A stretch of 64,000 nucleotides of DNA, taken from the NCBI RefSeq assembly GCF_009862785.1, contig NZ_WWHU01000001.1, forward strand, positions 3,348,001-3,412,000. Direction: 5' to 3'. Numbering within the stretch: position 1 is the stretch's first letter; each line of letters begins with the position of its first letter. Shown here one piece after another: positions 9,227 through 17,859 of the stretch. Source of the stretch: Gordonia sp. SID5947 (GTDB lineage: Bacteria; Actinomycetota; Actinomycetes; Mycobacteriales; Mycobacteriaceae). A program made the position numbers and the translations under genes. The notes below the pieces were generated by a model that had not been told where the DNA came from, made no database searches, and saw only the letters and a list, made by a program, of their open reading frames with translations.

Positions 9227-10117
9227 CTACTGCACAGCCCCCGTATCCGCGAGTACGAATGCGCGGAAACGCTCTGCCGTCTCCGGGAGGGGTCGCGACC
9301 TCAACCAGGTCACCCCGATCTCGCGCGATTCGCCCGACAACGGGATCAGCGAGACCTCCGGGCCCCGGCTGTACACGCCCGCCTCGTCGACGGGTACGAG
9401 ACCGATCCCGAGACCCGCACCGACCAGCCCGGTGATGGTGGACAGTTCCGCCGATTCGAACGCGATCGTCGGTGCGATGTCGGCGGCCGCGCACAGTTCA
9501 TCGAAGATGCGGCGCATGCCGAACCCCCGTTCCATCACGATGAACTCCTCGTCGGCCGCCTGCGCGAGTCCGATGGCCGAGCGGTCGGCGAATCGGTGCT
9601 CCCGTGGCACCACCAGCGCGAGCTTCTGTTCGGCGATGGCGAACCAGGCCATGTCGGCGCGCATCGGTCGCGGCGACACGATCGCGAGATCGGCGTCGCC
9701 GCTGATCACGCGGTCGACGACGGTGGCTGCAGCGTCTTGGGTCAGCGTGAACCGGGCCTCGGGATTCTCGTCGCGGAACCGCCTGATCAGGCCCGGCACC
9801 ATCGCGACACCGAACGAATGCAGGAAGGCGAGCCGGACCACACCTCGCGCCGGCCGTCGCATCTCGTCGATCTCCCGGTGGGCGGCATCGAGCTGGACGC
9901 GGGCGCGGCGAGCGCGCTCCAGATAGACCTGCCCGAAACGATTCAGAACGAGACGCCGACCGTGCCGGTCGAACAACGCCACCCCGACGTCACGTTCGAG
10001 CCGGGCGACGAATCGCGACAGGGTCGGCTGGGAGACGTGGGCCTGTTCACCAGCTGCGGTCAGGTTTTCCGTCTCCGCGATGACGATGAACCAATCGAGT
10101 TCGTGGTGCACATTCAT
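9227..10117 (-). CDS. LysR-family transcriptional regulator
   Basis: A 296-residue LTTR. The N-terminal winged helix-turn-helix (about 5-65) reads ELDWFIVIAETENLTAAGEQ followed by AHVSQPTLSRFVARLE, and a LysR substrate-binding domain covers about 88-290. It is divergent from an MFS transporter gene whose start is about 100 bp away, the usual arrangement in which the LTTR activates its neighbour in response to a ligand. The effector is unknown. Confidence 0.92.
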   Translation of the reverse strand: MNVHHELDWFIVIAETENLTAAGEQAHVSQPTLSRFVARLERDVGVALFDRHGRRLVLNRFGQVYLERARRARVQLDAAHREIDEMRRPARGVVRLAFLHSFGVAMVPGLIRRFRDENPEARFTLTQDAAATVVDRVISGDADLAIVSPRPMRADMAWFAIAEQKLALVVPREHRFADRSAIGLAQAADEEFIVMERGFGMRRIFDELCAAADIAPTIAFESAELSTITGLVGAGLGIGLVPVDEAGVYSRGPEVSLIPLSGESREIGVTWLRSRPLPETAERFRAFVLADTGAVQ

Positions 10118-10143
10118 ACTGGATGTCGATCCTAGCTGGTGTT

Positions 10144-10157
10144 ATTCAGATATGAAT
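10144..10157. promoter_or_regulatory. Putative LysR operator
   Basis: ATTCA-GATA-TGAAT is a short perfect dyad with the T-N11-A core typical of LysR sites. It lies between the divergent LysR and MFS genes, 27 bp from the LysR start. Confidence 0.45.
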
Positions 10158-10216
10158 GTGCTCGTGATCATCGATTCATTTTGATCGGTAGCCGGGCAGG
10201 CCCACGCTTGACCACG

Positions 10217-11419
10217 ATGACCTCGACGACGACCACCTCACCGCCGACCACCCGGCACAAACTGGGCTCGCCTGGCTATCGTCGCGCCACCACCGCATTG
10301 TTCGCGGCAGGTATGACGACATTCATGGCCCTGTACTACGTGCAGGCCCTGTTGCCGCAACTCTCCGACCACTTCGGCGTCTCCCCCACCACCTCTGCGC
10401 TCGCGGTCTCGCTGACCACCGGATTCCTCGCGGTCGCGATCATCCCGGCAAGCGTGCTGTCCGAGCGGTATGGACGGGTCCGGGTGATGGTGATCTCCGC
10501 ACTCGCCGCCTCGATCATCGGTGTCGTGCTCCCCTGGTCGCCGACGATCGAGGTCCTGCTCGTCGGCCGCGCCTTACAGGGCGCGCTGTGCGCCGGCGTC
10601 CCGGCGGTCGCGATGGCCTATCTCGCCGAGGAGGTCGACGGCGCGTCGCTGGGCACCGCGATGGGTCGCTATGTCGCGGGCACCACGATCGGCGGCCTCA
10701 CGGGCCGCCTCGTCCCCGGTATCGCGGCGGATCTGGTGTCCTGGCAGTGGGCACTGGAGGCGGCGTGTCTGGTCTCGCTGGGATTTGCGCTCGTGTTCTG
10801 GCGGACAGTTCCCGCATCGCGGTTCTTCAGCCCTCAAGGCGTCTCACCCAAGATCACTGCACGCCATCTGATGGCCCACCTGCGTGACCCACGGTTGCTG
10901 CCGCTGTTCGTCCTCGCCTTCGTCCTGATGGGCGGTTTCGTAACCGTCTACAACTTCCTCGGTTACCGCTTGCTGCGTCCCCCGTTCGACCTGAGCGAGG
11001 CCGTGGTCGCGACCGTGTTCCTCATGTACCTGGCCGGCACGTTCTCGTCGACCTACGCGGGACGGCTGTCGGACCGCTTGGGTCGGCGAGGCGTGCTCAT
11101 CGCATCGGTCGGCACGATGCTCGGAGGGCTGGCGCTGACCGTGCCCGACACCCTTCCCCTGGTGCTGGTCGGCATGCTCCTGTTCACCGCCGGGTTCTTC
11201 GCCGCGCACTCGGTGGCCAGTGGGTGGGTGTCCGCACGTGCCACCGAGCACCGCGCGGAGGCCTCGTCGCTCTATCTCTTCCACTACTACCTGGGCAGTT
11301 CGGTGGTCGGAGCGCTCGGCGGACTGGCCTTCTCGGCGTTCGGTTGGGCCGGGGTCGCGGGCTACGTCGGAGTGCTCGTCGCGGTGGGTCTTGCGCTCAC
11401 GGTGCTGTCGAGGCGCTGA
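10217..11419 (+). CDS. MFS transporter, YnfM-like exporter
   Basis: A 400-residue major facilitator with about 12 hydrophobic segments. The loop 2-3 motif SERYGRVRVM and a related SDRLGRRGVL in the second half mark the two MFS repeats. The N-terminus is Thr/Ser-rich and cytoplasmic. Starts at TTG 10208 or ATG 10217 are both possible; neither has a strong ribosome binding site. Divergent from the LysR regulator, which probably controls it. It probably exports a small molecule or drug; the substrate cannot be inferred. It ends 11 bp from the convergent padR-type gene. Confidence 0.85.
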   Translation: MTSTTTTSPPTTRHKLGSPGYRRATTALFAAGMTTFMALYYVQALLPQLSDHFGVSPTTSALAVSLTTGFLAVAIIPASVLSERYGRVRVMVISALAASIIGVVLPWSPTIEVLLVGRALQGALCAGVPAVAMAYLAEEVDGASLGTAMGRYVAGTTIGGLTGRLVPGIAADLVSWQWALEAACLVSLGFALVFWRTVPASRFFSPQGVSPKITARHLMAHLRDPRLLPLFVLAFVLMGGFVTVYNFLGYRLLRPPFDLSEAVVATVFLMYLAGTFSSTYAGRLSDRLGRRGVLIASVGTMLGGLALTVPDTLPLVLVGMLLFTAGFFAAHSVASGWVSARATEHRAEASSLYLFHYYLGSSVVGALGGLAFSAFGWAGVAGYVGVLVAVGLALTVLSRR

Positions 11420-11430
11420 GCCCAGACGCC

Positions 11431-12015
11431 TCAGGTGCCCTCAAGCCGCTCGATGAGCTCGAGACCCTTGTGCGCCCAGTCGATTTCAGCCTGCGCGCGG
11501 CTGATCATGCCCTCGTAGGTGTGTGCTTTGTAGGCGATGATCCGGGCGTGCTCGCTCGCGGGATACCTGTCGAGTCTGCGCACGATGGCCGGGTCCGTGC
11601 CGGCCGTGATCCCGTCGCGCACCTCTGTGAGCAGCTCGACCTGCTCGGTGTGGTAGCAGATGTGCCGTCGCAGGATCTCGCGCGCGGCATCGGGTTCGGC
11701 CCACTCGAAATAGGCCGCCTGCATGTGGTGGGCATCGCGCACCGGAGCGTGACCGAGGGGTGTGTTCATCCACGCACGGAATGCCTCGATCCCGTCGTCG
11801 GTGACGCTGTACTGGGTCTTGGTGCTGCGCGGGCCCCACCGGACCTCTTCGCCCGCGACCAGCCCGTCCCGCTCCATGCGTTTCAACTCGGGATAGATCT
11901 GCGAATCCGGGGCGTGCCAGACGTGGCCCACCGAGCCGCCGAATCGCTTCGCGGCGTCATAGCCGGTCAGGGGCCCCGCGGTGAGCAGGGCGAGCAGCGC
12001 GTGACGAAGGCTCAT
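11431..12015 (-). CDS. PadR-family repressor (VanR-like)
   Basis: A 194-residue PadR regulator with an N-terminal winged helix (LLALLTAGPLTGYDAAKRFG, QIYPELKRMERDGLV) and a C-terminal helical dimerisation domain (Vir_act_alpha_C type, about 95-180). It is divergent from vanAB. A PadR-type VanR is known to repress vanABK in Corynebacterium glutamicum, so the same role is likely here, with vanillate as inducer. GAGGAG precedes the ATG. Two strong dyads lie in the intergenic region. Confidence 0.88.
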   Translation of the reverse strand: MSLRHALLALLTAGPLTGYDAAKRFGGSVGHVWHAPDSQIYPELKRMERDGLVAGEEVRWGPRSTKTQYSVTDDGIEAFRAWMNTPLGHAPVRDAHHMQAAYFEWAEPDAAREILRRHICYHTEQVELLTEVRDGITAGTDPAIVRRLDRYPASEHARIIAYKAHTYEGMISRAQAEIDWAHKGLELIERLEGT

Positions 12016-12046
12016 GTCTCCTCAGACGGTCGTCCGTGTTGCGAAT

Positions 12047-12066
12047 CACTATATCCGTAGATAGTG
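12047..12066. promoter_or_regulatory. PadR/VanR operator 1
   Basis: Perfect dyad CACTAT-8 nt-ATAGTG, 32 bp upstream of the padR-type start. The 8-nt spacer is the typical PadR geometry, so autoregulation is likely. Confidence 0.6.
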
Positions 12067-12078
12067 TGTGCTCCACCT

Positions 12079-12106
12079 CACTAACTCACTATGGACATAG
12101 TTAGTG
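12079..12106. promoter_or_regulatory. PadR/VanR operator 2
   Basis: Dyad CACTAACT-12 nt-AGTTAGTG with an inner CTATG-GA-CATAG dyad, sharing the CACTAT word with operator 1. It is 39 bp upstream of the vanA start and probably overlaps the vanAB promoter. Confidence 0.6.
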
Positions 12107-12145
12107 GGCCCGGAACGGACCGCCATCGACACGCAAGGACCTCTC

Positions 12146-13270
12146 ATGACCGACCTCGGACCGGGTGGCGCGACCGCCACCAACATGGACTTCCCCGTGA
12201 ACGCCTGGTACGTCGCGGCGTGGGATCACGAACTCTCCACCGCGACACCGGTGGCACGCACCGTCGCGGGCAAGGCGATGGCGCTGTACCTCACTTCCGA
12301 AGGACGGCCGGTGGCATTGGCCGACGCATGCTGGCACCGGCTGGCCCCGCTGTCGATGGGGACGCGGGTCGGCACCGACGAGCTGCAATGCCCATATCAC
12401 GGTCTCCGGTACAACTCGGCCGGGCGCTGCACCCACATGCCGGCGCAGGAGACGATCAATCCCTCCGCGATGGTGGCCTCCTACCCCGTCGAGAAGCGGC
12501 ATCGGTTCTTCTGGGTGTGGCCGGGCGATCCCACGCTCGCAGACCCCGCCCTGATCCCGGACATGTTCCAGATGGATTCACCCGACTGGGCCGGCGACGG
12601 ACGCACCATCGAGGTGGAAGCCAATTACCAACTGGTGCTCGACAATCTGATGGATCTGACCCACGAGGAGTTCGTCCACGCCTCCTCGATCGGTCAGGAC
12701 GAACTCAGCGACTCGGGCTTCTCCGTCACTCACGACGAACGGACCGTCACGGTGAGCCGGTGGATGTACGACATCGACGCTCCGCCGTTCTGGCTCAAGA
12801 ACATGCGTGACAAGTTCCCGGGCTTCGAGGGCAAGGTCGACCGTTGGCAGATCATCGAGTTCCAGGCGCCCGGGACCATCCGCATCGATGTCGGCGTCGC
12901 CAAGGCCGGCACCGGTGCTCCCGAAGGCGACCGGGGTCAGGGCGTCAACGGGTTCGTGATGAACACGATGACACCGGTCGACAGGAAGACCTCGCTGTAC
13001 TTCTGGGCCTTCATGCGCAACTACTGCCTCGACAGCCAGCTGATCACCACCCAGCTCCGTGACGGCGTCCACCGGGTCTTCGGTGAGGACGAGTTGATGC
13101 TGACGGCGCAGCAGAAGGCGATCGAGGCGCACCCCGACCACGAGTTCTACAACCTCAACATCGACGCCGGTGGGATGTGGGTGCGTCGCATCATCCAGCG
13201 GATGATCGAGGCCGAGCGGTCCGACTCCCCCTCCGACATCAGTTCTCTCGCCGCGCAAGTTGTGAACTGA
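12146..13270 (+). CDS. vanA: Vanillate O-demethylase oxygenase subunit
   Basis: A 374-residue Rieske non-haem iron monooxygenase that demethylates vanillate to protocatechuate and formaldehyde with VanB. The Rieske motif is Cys62-W-His64 and Cys82-PY-His85; the mononuclear iron site is in NLMDLTHEEFVH (Asp170, His173, His178). ATG 12146 has AAGGA upstream; the frame reaches 12104 but that would run through the operator. vanB follows 1 nt after the stop. Related vanillate-type Rieske enzymes act on other methoxyaromatics, so substrate is inferred from similarity and from the PadR neighbour. Confidence 0.88.
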   Translation: MTDLGPGGATATNMDFPVNAWYVAAWDHELSTATPVARTVAGKAMALYLTSEGRPVALADACWHRLAPLSMGTRVGTDELQCPYHGLRYNSAGRCTHMPAQETINPSAMVASYPVEKRHRFFWVWPGDPTLADPALIPDMFQMDSPDWAGDGRTIEVEANYQLVLDNLMDLTHEEFVHASSIGQDELSDSGFSVTHDERTVTVSRWMYDIDAPPFWLKNMRDKFPGFEGKVDRWQIIEFQAPGTIRIDVGVAKAGTGAPEGDRGQGVNGFVMNTMTPVDRKTSLYFWAFMRNYCLDSQLITTQLRDGVHRVFGEDELMLTAQQKAIEAHPDHEFYNLNIDAGGMWVRRIIQRMIEAERSDSPSDISSLAAQVVN

Positions 13271-13271
13271 C

Positions 13272-14240
13272 ATGGCGGACAACAAGATCAGCTGGCAGCG
13301 CGGTCGCGTCACCTCCGTCGGCGCCGCTGCCGACGGGATCGCCGAGATAGTGATCGCGACCGAACAGGCCCAACGTGCCGCCCCCGGCGCGCACGTCGAC
13401 GTCCGCATCGACGATGGAGACATCCGCTCGTACTCCATCGTCTCCGGCGGAACGGACGGCCGGAGTGTCACGCTCGGCGTGCGCCTGTCCCCGACGTCGC
13501 GTGGTGGATCGCAGTTCATGCACTCATTGCGGCCGGGCGACGAGATCGACCTGACCGCACCGATCCAGAACTTCCCGCTCCGCGTCGGCGCACCTCGCTA
13601 CGTCTTGGTCGCCGGCGGCATCGGGATCACCGCGATGGCGGCGATGGCCGCGGTCCTCCGCCGGGTCGGCGCCGACTACCGCTTCGTATACGTCGGACGC
13701 CGTCGGGCCGACATGGCCTTCCTCACCGATCTCGTCGCCACGCACGGCGACCGCCTGGAGGTGCACGTCGACGACGAAGGTCAGGGGCTCGACGTCCCGT
13801 CGCTGGTCGGCGAGGTGGAGACCGACACCGAGATGTACATGTGCGGACCGATCCGGCTGATGGACGCGGTACGACGCGCCTGGCTCGACCGTGAACTGCC
13901 TCTGCCGAACCTTCGCTACGAAACGTTCGGCAACAGCGGCTGGTTCGAGGCCGAGGACTTCGTGGTGAGCATCCCCCGTCTGGATGTGACGACGTCGGTC
14001 GGAAAGGGCGACTCACTCCTCGACGCCCTCGAGCGGGCGGGCGTGGACATGATGTTCGACTGCCGCAAGGGCGAATGCGGCCTGTGCCAGGTCGACGTGA
14101 TCGACACCGACGGCACCATCGACCATCGAGATGTGTTCTTCAGCGAGAAGCAGAAAGCACAATCAGACAAGCTGTGCAGCTGCGTTTCGCGGGTGGTGCA
14201 TCCGCGCGGCGGCGGCAGGCTCGTCCTGGATGTGCCGTGA
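13272..14240 (+). CDS. vanB: Vanillate O-demethylase reductase subunit
   Basis: A 322-residue phthalate-dioxygenase-reductase-type protein that carries electrons from NAD(P)H to VanA. Order: FMN-binding barrel (about 5-100, with RSYSIVSG), NAD-binding domain (GGIGITAM, about 115-122, and MYMCGP), and a C-terminal plant-type [2Fe-2S] domain with DCRKGECGLC and a distal Cys in KLCSCVSR. It begins immediately after vanA, forming an operon. It ends 18 bp before the convergent HNH gene. Confidence 0.9.
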   Translation: MADNKISWQRGRVTSVGAAADGIAEIVIATEQAQRAAPGAHVDVRIDDGDIRSYSIVSGGTDGRSVTLGVRLSPTSRGGSQFMHSLRPGDEIDLTAPIQNFPLRVGAPRYVLVAGGIGITAMAAMAAVLRRVGADYRFVYVGRRRADMAFLTDLVATHGDRLEVHVDDEGQGLDVPSLVGEVETDTEMYMCGPIRLMDAVRRAWLDRELPLPNLRYETFGNSGWFEAEDFVVSIPRLDVTTSVGKGDSLLDALERAGVDMMFDCRKGECGLCQVDVIDTDGTIDHRDVFFSEKQKAQSDKLCSCVSRVVHPRGGGRLVLDVP

Positions 14241-14257
14241 CCTAGCAGTGCCCGACC

Positions 14258-15844
14258 TCAGAAAGGTGGCGGATTCTCCGCGTTCCACCGGTCCATCGCC
14301 CGTTTGTCGGCACGTTTGATCGACGTCGCACGTCGGGTGCGGAGGGTGTCTATGCGTTGTCGTGCGGGATCATCCGGTGGTCGAGTGGTGCGCGTGACGG
14401 ATGCGAACAGGTCGTGGCCGGTGAAAGCGTTGCCCAGGTAGGTGTGGCCGGTGGGCGACTGGAAGAACACCTCACCGAGGGGGTCGTGGTAGTCGCGCCA
14501 GCCCGCCGCGAAGGTCTTGATGCGATGGTGAAAACGACACAGCGGCTTGAGGTTTCGCGGATCTGTGCGACCGCCCTGGGCGAACGGGATGTCGTGGTCG
14601 ACGTCGGCGTGGAAGGCGCTGTTGTTGCAGCCGGGAAAGCTGCAGCACAACTCGCCCGACCGGACCTGGTCGGCGAGCTTCTTGCTCGGCGCGTAGCGGT
14701 CGATGGACTGCGGCTCGGCGACGACGTCTGGCCGGACGTACCTGCGTCGCGCCTCGGCGACGAGGCGGCGGGCGGTGTCGGCATCGAGGATGCCCTGGCC
14801 GTCGAGGAAGGCCGGGTCGTCGTCGAGGCCGAGCAGGCTGCTCAGATTGACGACGATGTGGAAAGTCGCGCGCGGAGCACACGGCGAGTCGGCGGGTACT
14901 ACATCGACGCCGGTGCCGCTGTCGGCGGGATCGCTGTCAGTGGAATCCACGTCGGTGGAATCCACGTCGGCCGGGTCGATGTCAGCGCCGTCGGGGCTGG
15001 GGGTACAGGTTTCGCACCGGCAGTCGAGGGCGCCGGCACCATTGGCCAGCGCGACCAGCGCATCAGCGCGGCGTTGCGCAGCGGTGCGGGGATCGTCGCC
15101 GTGCACGCCGACGGCCATCGCGGTCAGGCGGGCGTCGATGGCTGCGGCGTGTTCGGCGGGCAGCGACCCCCCGATGCGGGACTGGCCGGGGGTGTGGCGG
15201 TCGGGCCGCACGCTGATGTTGCGGTCGGAATCGACGAGTTCGCGGCGCCGGCGAGTGGCGGCAGGATCGTGGGTGGCTATGTGTTTGTCGATCATGGCCA
15301 GGAAGCGGGTCATCGACATCGGTTCGCGGGTCTCGATGTCGGCGGCGATGATCTTGTCGAGCAGGTCGAGCTTCTCGGGGGTGCACAGGGCGGTGCGACG
15401 CACCACTGCGAGAAAGCGGTGCAGATCGATGCGCCCGGTGCCCAGGGTGGCACCGACGAACGGCAACTGGTGGCGCAGCACGCTGCCGGCTTCGATGAAC
15501 TCCCGCGCGCGGGCCGGGGGTACGGTCAGCGCGGCACCGACTTCGGCGATGGCGGCCTCGAGGCCGGTGGGGCCGAAGCGGGCGCGTGGGTTGTCGCCGG
15601 CGGCCGCGCGCTGGGCGAGGCGTTCGAGGTTGGCCAGCGATGTCGACTGCTCACCCAATTCGGCGGCCAGGCGTACAAGGTGGTCTTGTTCACGTTCGTC
15701 GTGGATGAGACTGGCGGCCTGCAACATCCGGTAGTCGGCGGCTGCGCGCACCGCGGTGGTGTGATGGAGCACCTCGACCAACTCGGTGGCCGAGTGCTGC
15801 TCATCGTCGGCCATCTGGGCCAACGCCGGTGCGCTCGATTGCAT
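14258..15844 (-). CDS. DUF222 and HNH-endonuclease-motif protein
   Basis: A 528-residue member of the multi-copy actinobacterial DUF222/13E12-like family. The helical DUF222 domain covers about 30-340. An acidic Asp/Ser/Thr linker (about 285-315) is coded by short tandem repeats containing GTGGAATCCAC. The C-terminal HNH motif is CCSFPGCNN, then HADVDHDIPFAQGG, NLKPLC and HHRIKT. The family's function is unknown; spread as a homing-type or mobile sequence has been suggested. TAGGTT 6 nt upstream of ATG 15844 supports a leaderless start. No partner gene is apparent. Confidence 0.85.
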   Translation of the reverse strand: MQSSAPALAQMADDEQHSATELVEVLHHTTAVRAAADYRMLQAASLIHDEREQDHLVRLAAELGEQSTSLANLERLAQRAAAGDNPRARFGPTGLEAAIAEVGAALTVPPARAREFIEAGSVLRHQLPFVGATLGTGRIDLHRFLAVVRRTALCTPEKLDLLDKIIAADIETREPMSMTRFLAMIDKHIATHDPAATRRRRELVDSDRNISVRPDRHTPGQSRIGGSLPAEHAAAIDARLTAMAVGVHGDDPRTAAQRRADALVALANGAGALDCRCETCTPSPDGADIDPADVDSTDVDSTDSDPADSGTGVDVVPADSPCAPRATFHIVVNLSSLLGLDDDPAFLDGQGILDADTARRLVAEARRRYVRPDVVAEPQSIDRYAPSKKLADQVRSGELCCSFPGCNNSAFHADVDHDIPFAQGGRTDPRNLKPLCRFHHRIKTFAAGWRDYHDPLGEVFFQSPTGHTYLGNAFTGHDLFASVTRTTRPPDDPARQRIDTLRTRRATSIKRADKRAMDRWNAENPPPF

Positions 15845-16159
15845 GACACCAACCTATCGGCGGCCACCGACAAGTTTCGTCGGCTCATCTCATAGGCACA
15901 TCGAGCTGTGGACCAATTCACTCCCGATGTTGTCGGCGGCTTGCGGGCTATAGCGGTCGCCAATGCCGGAGCCACCTGTGACGATTCGATCTCTGCGGTG
16001 CTCGGGGCCTTGCCTCTCGCGCAACGTGGGACGCTCACCAGCGGCCCCGTCCCAGTGACCCGTCGATTCACTGACACCGGTAGCACTGAAATCGCCTCAA
16101 CCGGTCGCAGTGTCGGACGCCGTCAACTCGACCCACGCGGCACCGAGCATGATCTACCC
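15845..16159. other. Divergent intergenic region without a gene
   Basis: About 315 bp. The only feature seen is the -10 box of the HNH gene. The frame of the downstream deacetylase is open back to 15908, but that stretch has no family similarity. A CATGAT box ends 6 nt before the deacetylase ATG and could be its weak -10. Confidence 0.45.
15851..15856 (-). promoter_or_regulatory. -10 box TAGGTT, leaderless start
   Basis: On the minus strand TAGGTT ends 6 nt before the ATG of the DUF222/HNH gene. Confidence 0.45.
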
Positions 16160-16987
16160 ATGAGCACAATCGTCTTCGTCCACGCCCACCCCGACGACGA
16201 GGGAACCGGCACCGCGGGCAGCATGATCCGAGCGTCGCGAGAGGGTCACCGCGTGGTCGTCGTCTACTGCACCGACGGCGATCCGGTCGAGCGCAGCGAG
16301 GGGAGTATCGCCAGTGACGTGCCCGACGACCTGGCGCCCGGCGAGACGGTGGCGAGTCGTCGGCGCGGCGAGGCGGAGGCATCCGCGGCCATCACCGGTA
16401 CCGCACGGGTGGCGTGGCTCGGCTACGGAGACTCGGGGATGACCGGCTGGGCGCAGAACCACACCGACGGGGTCTTCGCCCGAGCGGACGTCAGCGAGGC
16501 GGCGCGGCGGCTGGCCGACCTGTTCGACGAAGAAGGCGCCGACGTCGTCGTCGGCTATGACTGGCACGGTGGCTACGGCCATCCCGATCACATCATGTTG
16601 CACAAGACGACCGTCGCCGCAGTGGAACTCGCGGCACAGCGGCCGCGCTACCTCGAGGTCACGATGAACCGGGACCTCATGCGCCAGATGTTCGTGCTCA
16701 CCACCGAGATGGGCATGGAGGGATTCGACCCGGACACCGCGGGCGACGACGGGAACCCGATCGGCACGGCCGAGGCCGAACTGCACTGGGCGGTCGACCT
16801 CGGCGACGACGTGATGACCAAACGCGAGGCGCTCGCATGCCACGCCAGTCAGACCGACGTCAAGCAACTCCTCGAGATACCGGTGGAGATGTTCCCGTTC
16901 GCCTTCGGCACCGAGCACTACATGGAGCCCGGCCGGCCGGCCGGGATGGTGCGCGGTTGGTGGCTCGACGAGCCGCCGACGGACTAG
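16160..16987 (+). CDS. PIG-L/LmbE-family deacetylase
   Basis: A 275-residue zinc-dependent N-acetylglucosamine-type deacetylase. The metal and catalytic motif AHPDDE is at residues 9-14, and the third zinc ligand is in GYGHPDH near 140-146. This fold includes MshB and Mca of mycothiol metabolism. Without a more specific signature I cannot say whether this copy acts on mycothiol conjugates, a sugar or another amide. MSTIVFVHAHPDDE is a natural N-terminus for the family, so ATG 16160 is preferred over upstream codons. It appears monocistronic. Confidence 0.85.
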   Translation: MSTIVFVHAHPDDEGTGTAGSMIRASREGHRVVVVYCTDGDPVERSEGSIASDVPDDLAPGETVASRRRGEAEASAAITGTARVAWLGYGDSGMTGWAQNHTDGVFARADVSEAARRLADLFDEEGADVVVGYDWHGGYGHPDHIMLHKTTVAAVELAAQRPRYLEVTMNRDLMRQMFVLTTEMGMEGFDPDTAGDDGNPIGTAEAELHWAVDLGDDVMTKREALACHASQTDVKQLLEIPVEMFPFAFGTEHYMEPGRPAGMVRGWWLDEPPTD

Positions 16988-17110
16988 CGGACCGGTGGGT
17001 CGGTCAGAGGTCTCCGTTCCGCTTGTCGGGGAAGCACAACTCCGGGGTGAAACTCTCGGATGTAACCTGGCAAACGGGCTTTCGGCTATTCGCGCAAGGA
17101 GAGATCGACG

Positions 17111-17791
17111 ATGCAGTACGACGAAGTGATCCTGGGGCGTCGCAGCATCCGCGGATTCACCCCCGACCCCGTCCCCCGGGAGCTGATCGAGGAAATCCTC
17201 ACCCTCGCGATGCGGGCCCCGTCGTCGATGAACACGCAGCCCTGGAATTTCCACGTGATCACGGGAGAACCGCTGGATCGCATCCGGGCGGGAAACACCG
17301 AGCGCAACCTTGCCGGCGTACCCCACTCACGCGAGTTCCGGACGGGAGCGGAGAAGTTCACCGGCACGCATCGTGACCGTCAGGTCCAGGTCGCGAAACA
17401 ACTGTTCGGCGCGATGGGCATCGCCCGCGACGACGCAGAGATGCGGATGGACTGGGTGCTGCGAGGATTCCGTCAGTTCGATGCCCCGGTGTGCGTGATC
17501 GTGACCTACGACCGCATCCTCGACGGCAGTGACGACACGCCGTTCGATTGTGGCGCGGTCTCCACCGCCCTGGTCAACGCGGCCTGGTCTCGCGGTCTGG
17601 GGGCGGTGATCAACAGTCAGGGCATCATGCAATCGCCGGTGGTGAGAGAACACGCCGGCATCCCCGACGACCAGGTGATCATGAAGAGCATCGCACTGGG
17701 CTGGCCGGACGACGCCTTCCCGGCCAATGCCGTGGTCTCCGAGCGCAAGTCGGTCGAGGAAGCCGCCACCTTTGTGGGGTTCGGACGGTAG
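17111..17791 (+). CDS. Nitroreductase-family FMN oxidoreductase
   Basis: A 226-residue NAD(P)H-dependent flavin reductase of the NfsA/FRase-like fold. FMN-binding motifs are RRSIRGFTPDPV (about 10-21) and RAPSSMNTQPWNF (about 35-47); the C-terminal half has GLGAVINSQGI and ALGWPDD. AAGGAGAG precedes the ATG. Family members reduce nitroaromatics, quinones or enones; the physiological substrate is unknown. It is separate from the minus-strand island that begins at 17860. Confidence 0.88.
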   Translation: MQYDEVILGRRSIRGFTPDPVPRELIEEILTLAMRAPSSMNTQPWNFHVITGEPLDRIRAGNTERNLAGVPHSREFRTGAEKFTGTHRDRQVQVAKQLFGAMGIARDDAEMRMDWVLRGFRQFDAPVCVIVTYDRILDGSDDTPFDCGAVSTALVNAAWSRGLGAVINSQGIMQSPVVREHAGIPDDQVIMKSIALGWPDDAFPANAVVSERKSVEEAATFVGFGR

Positions 17792-17859
17792 CGACCACAC
17801 GCGTCAGGACGTCCGTGATCCGGCCCGGGGACGCGGTGCCGGTCGCGACCAGACGGCAC

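Noticed and set aside
14930..14975. GTGGAATCCAC repeats as a regulatory array
   Set aside because: They lie inside the DUF222/HNH coding sequence and simply encode the repeated acidic Asp/Ser/Thr linker.
14357..15895. 512-codon plus-strand open frame opposite the DUF222/HNH gene
   Set aside because: The HNH and DUF222 motifs are clear on the minus strand; the plus frame is Gly/Val/Arg-rich shadow sequence.
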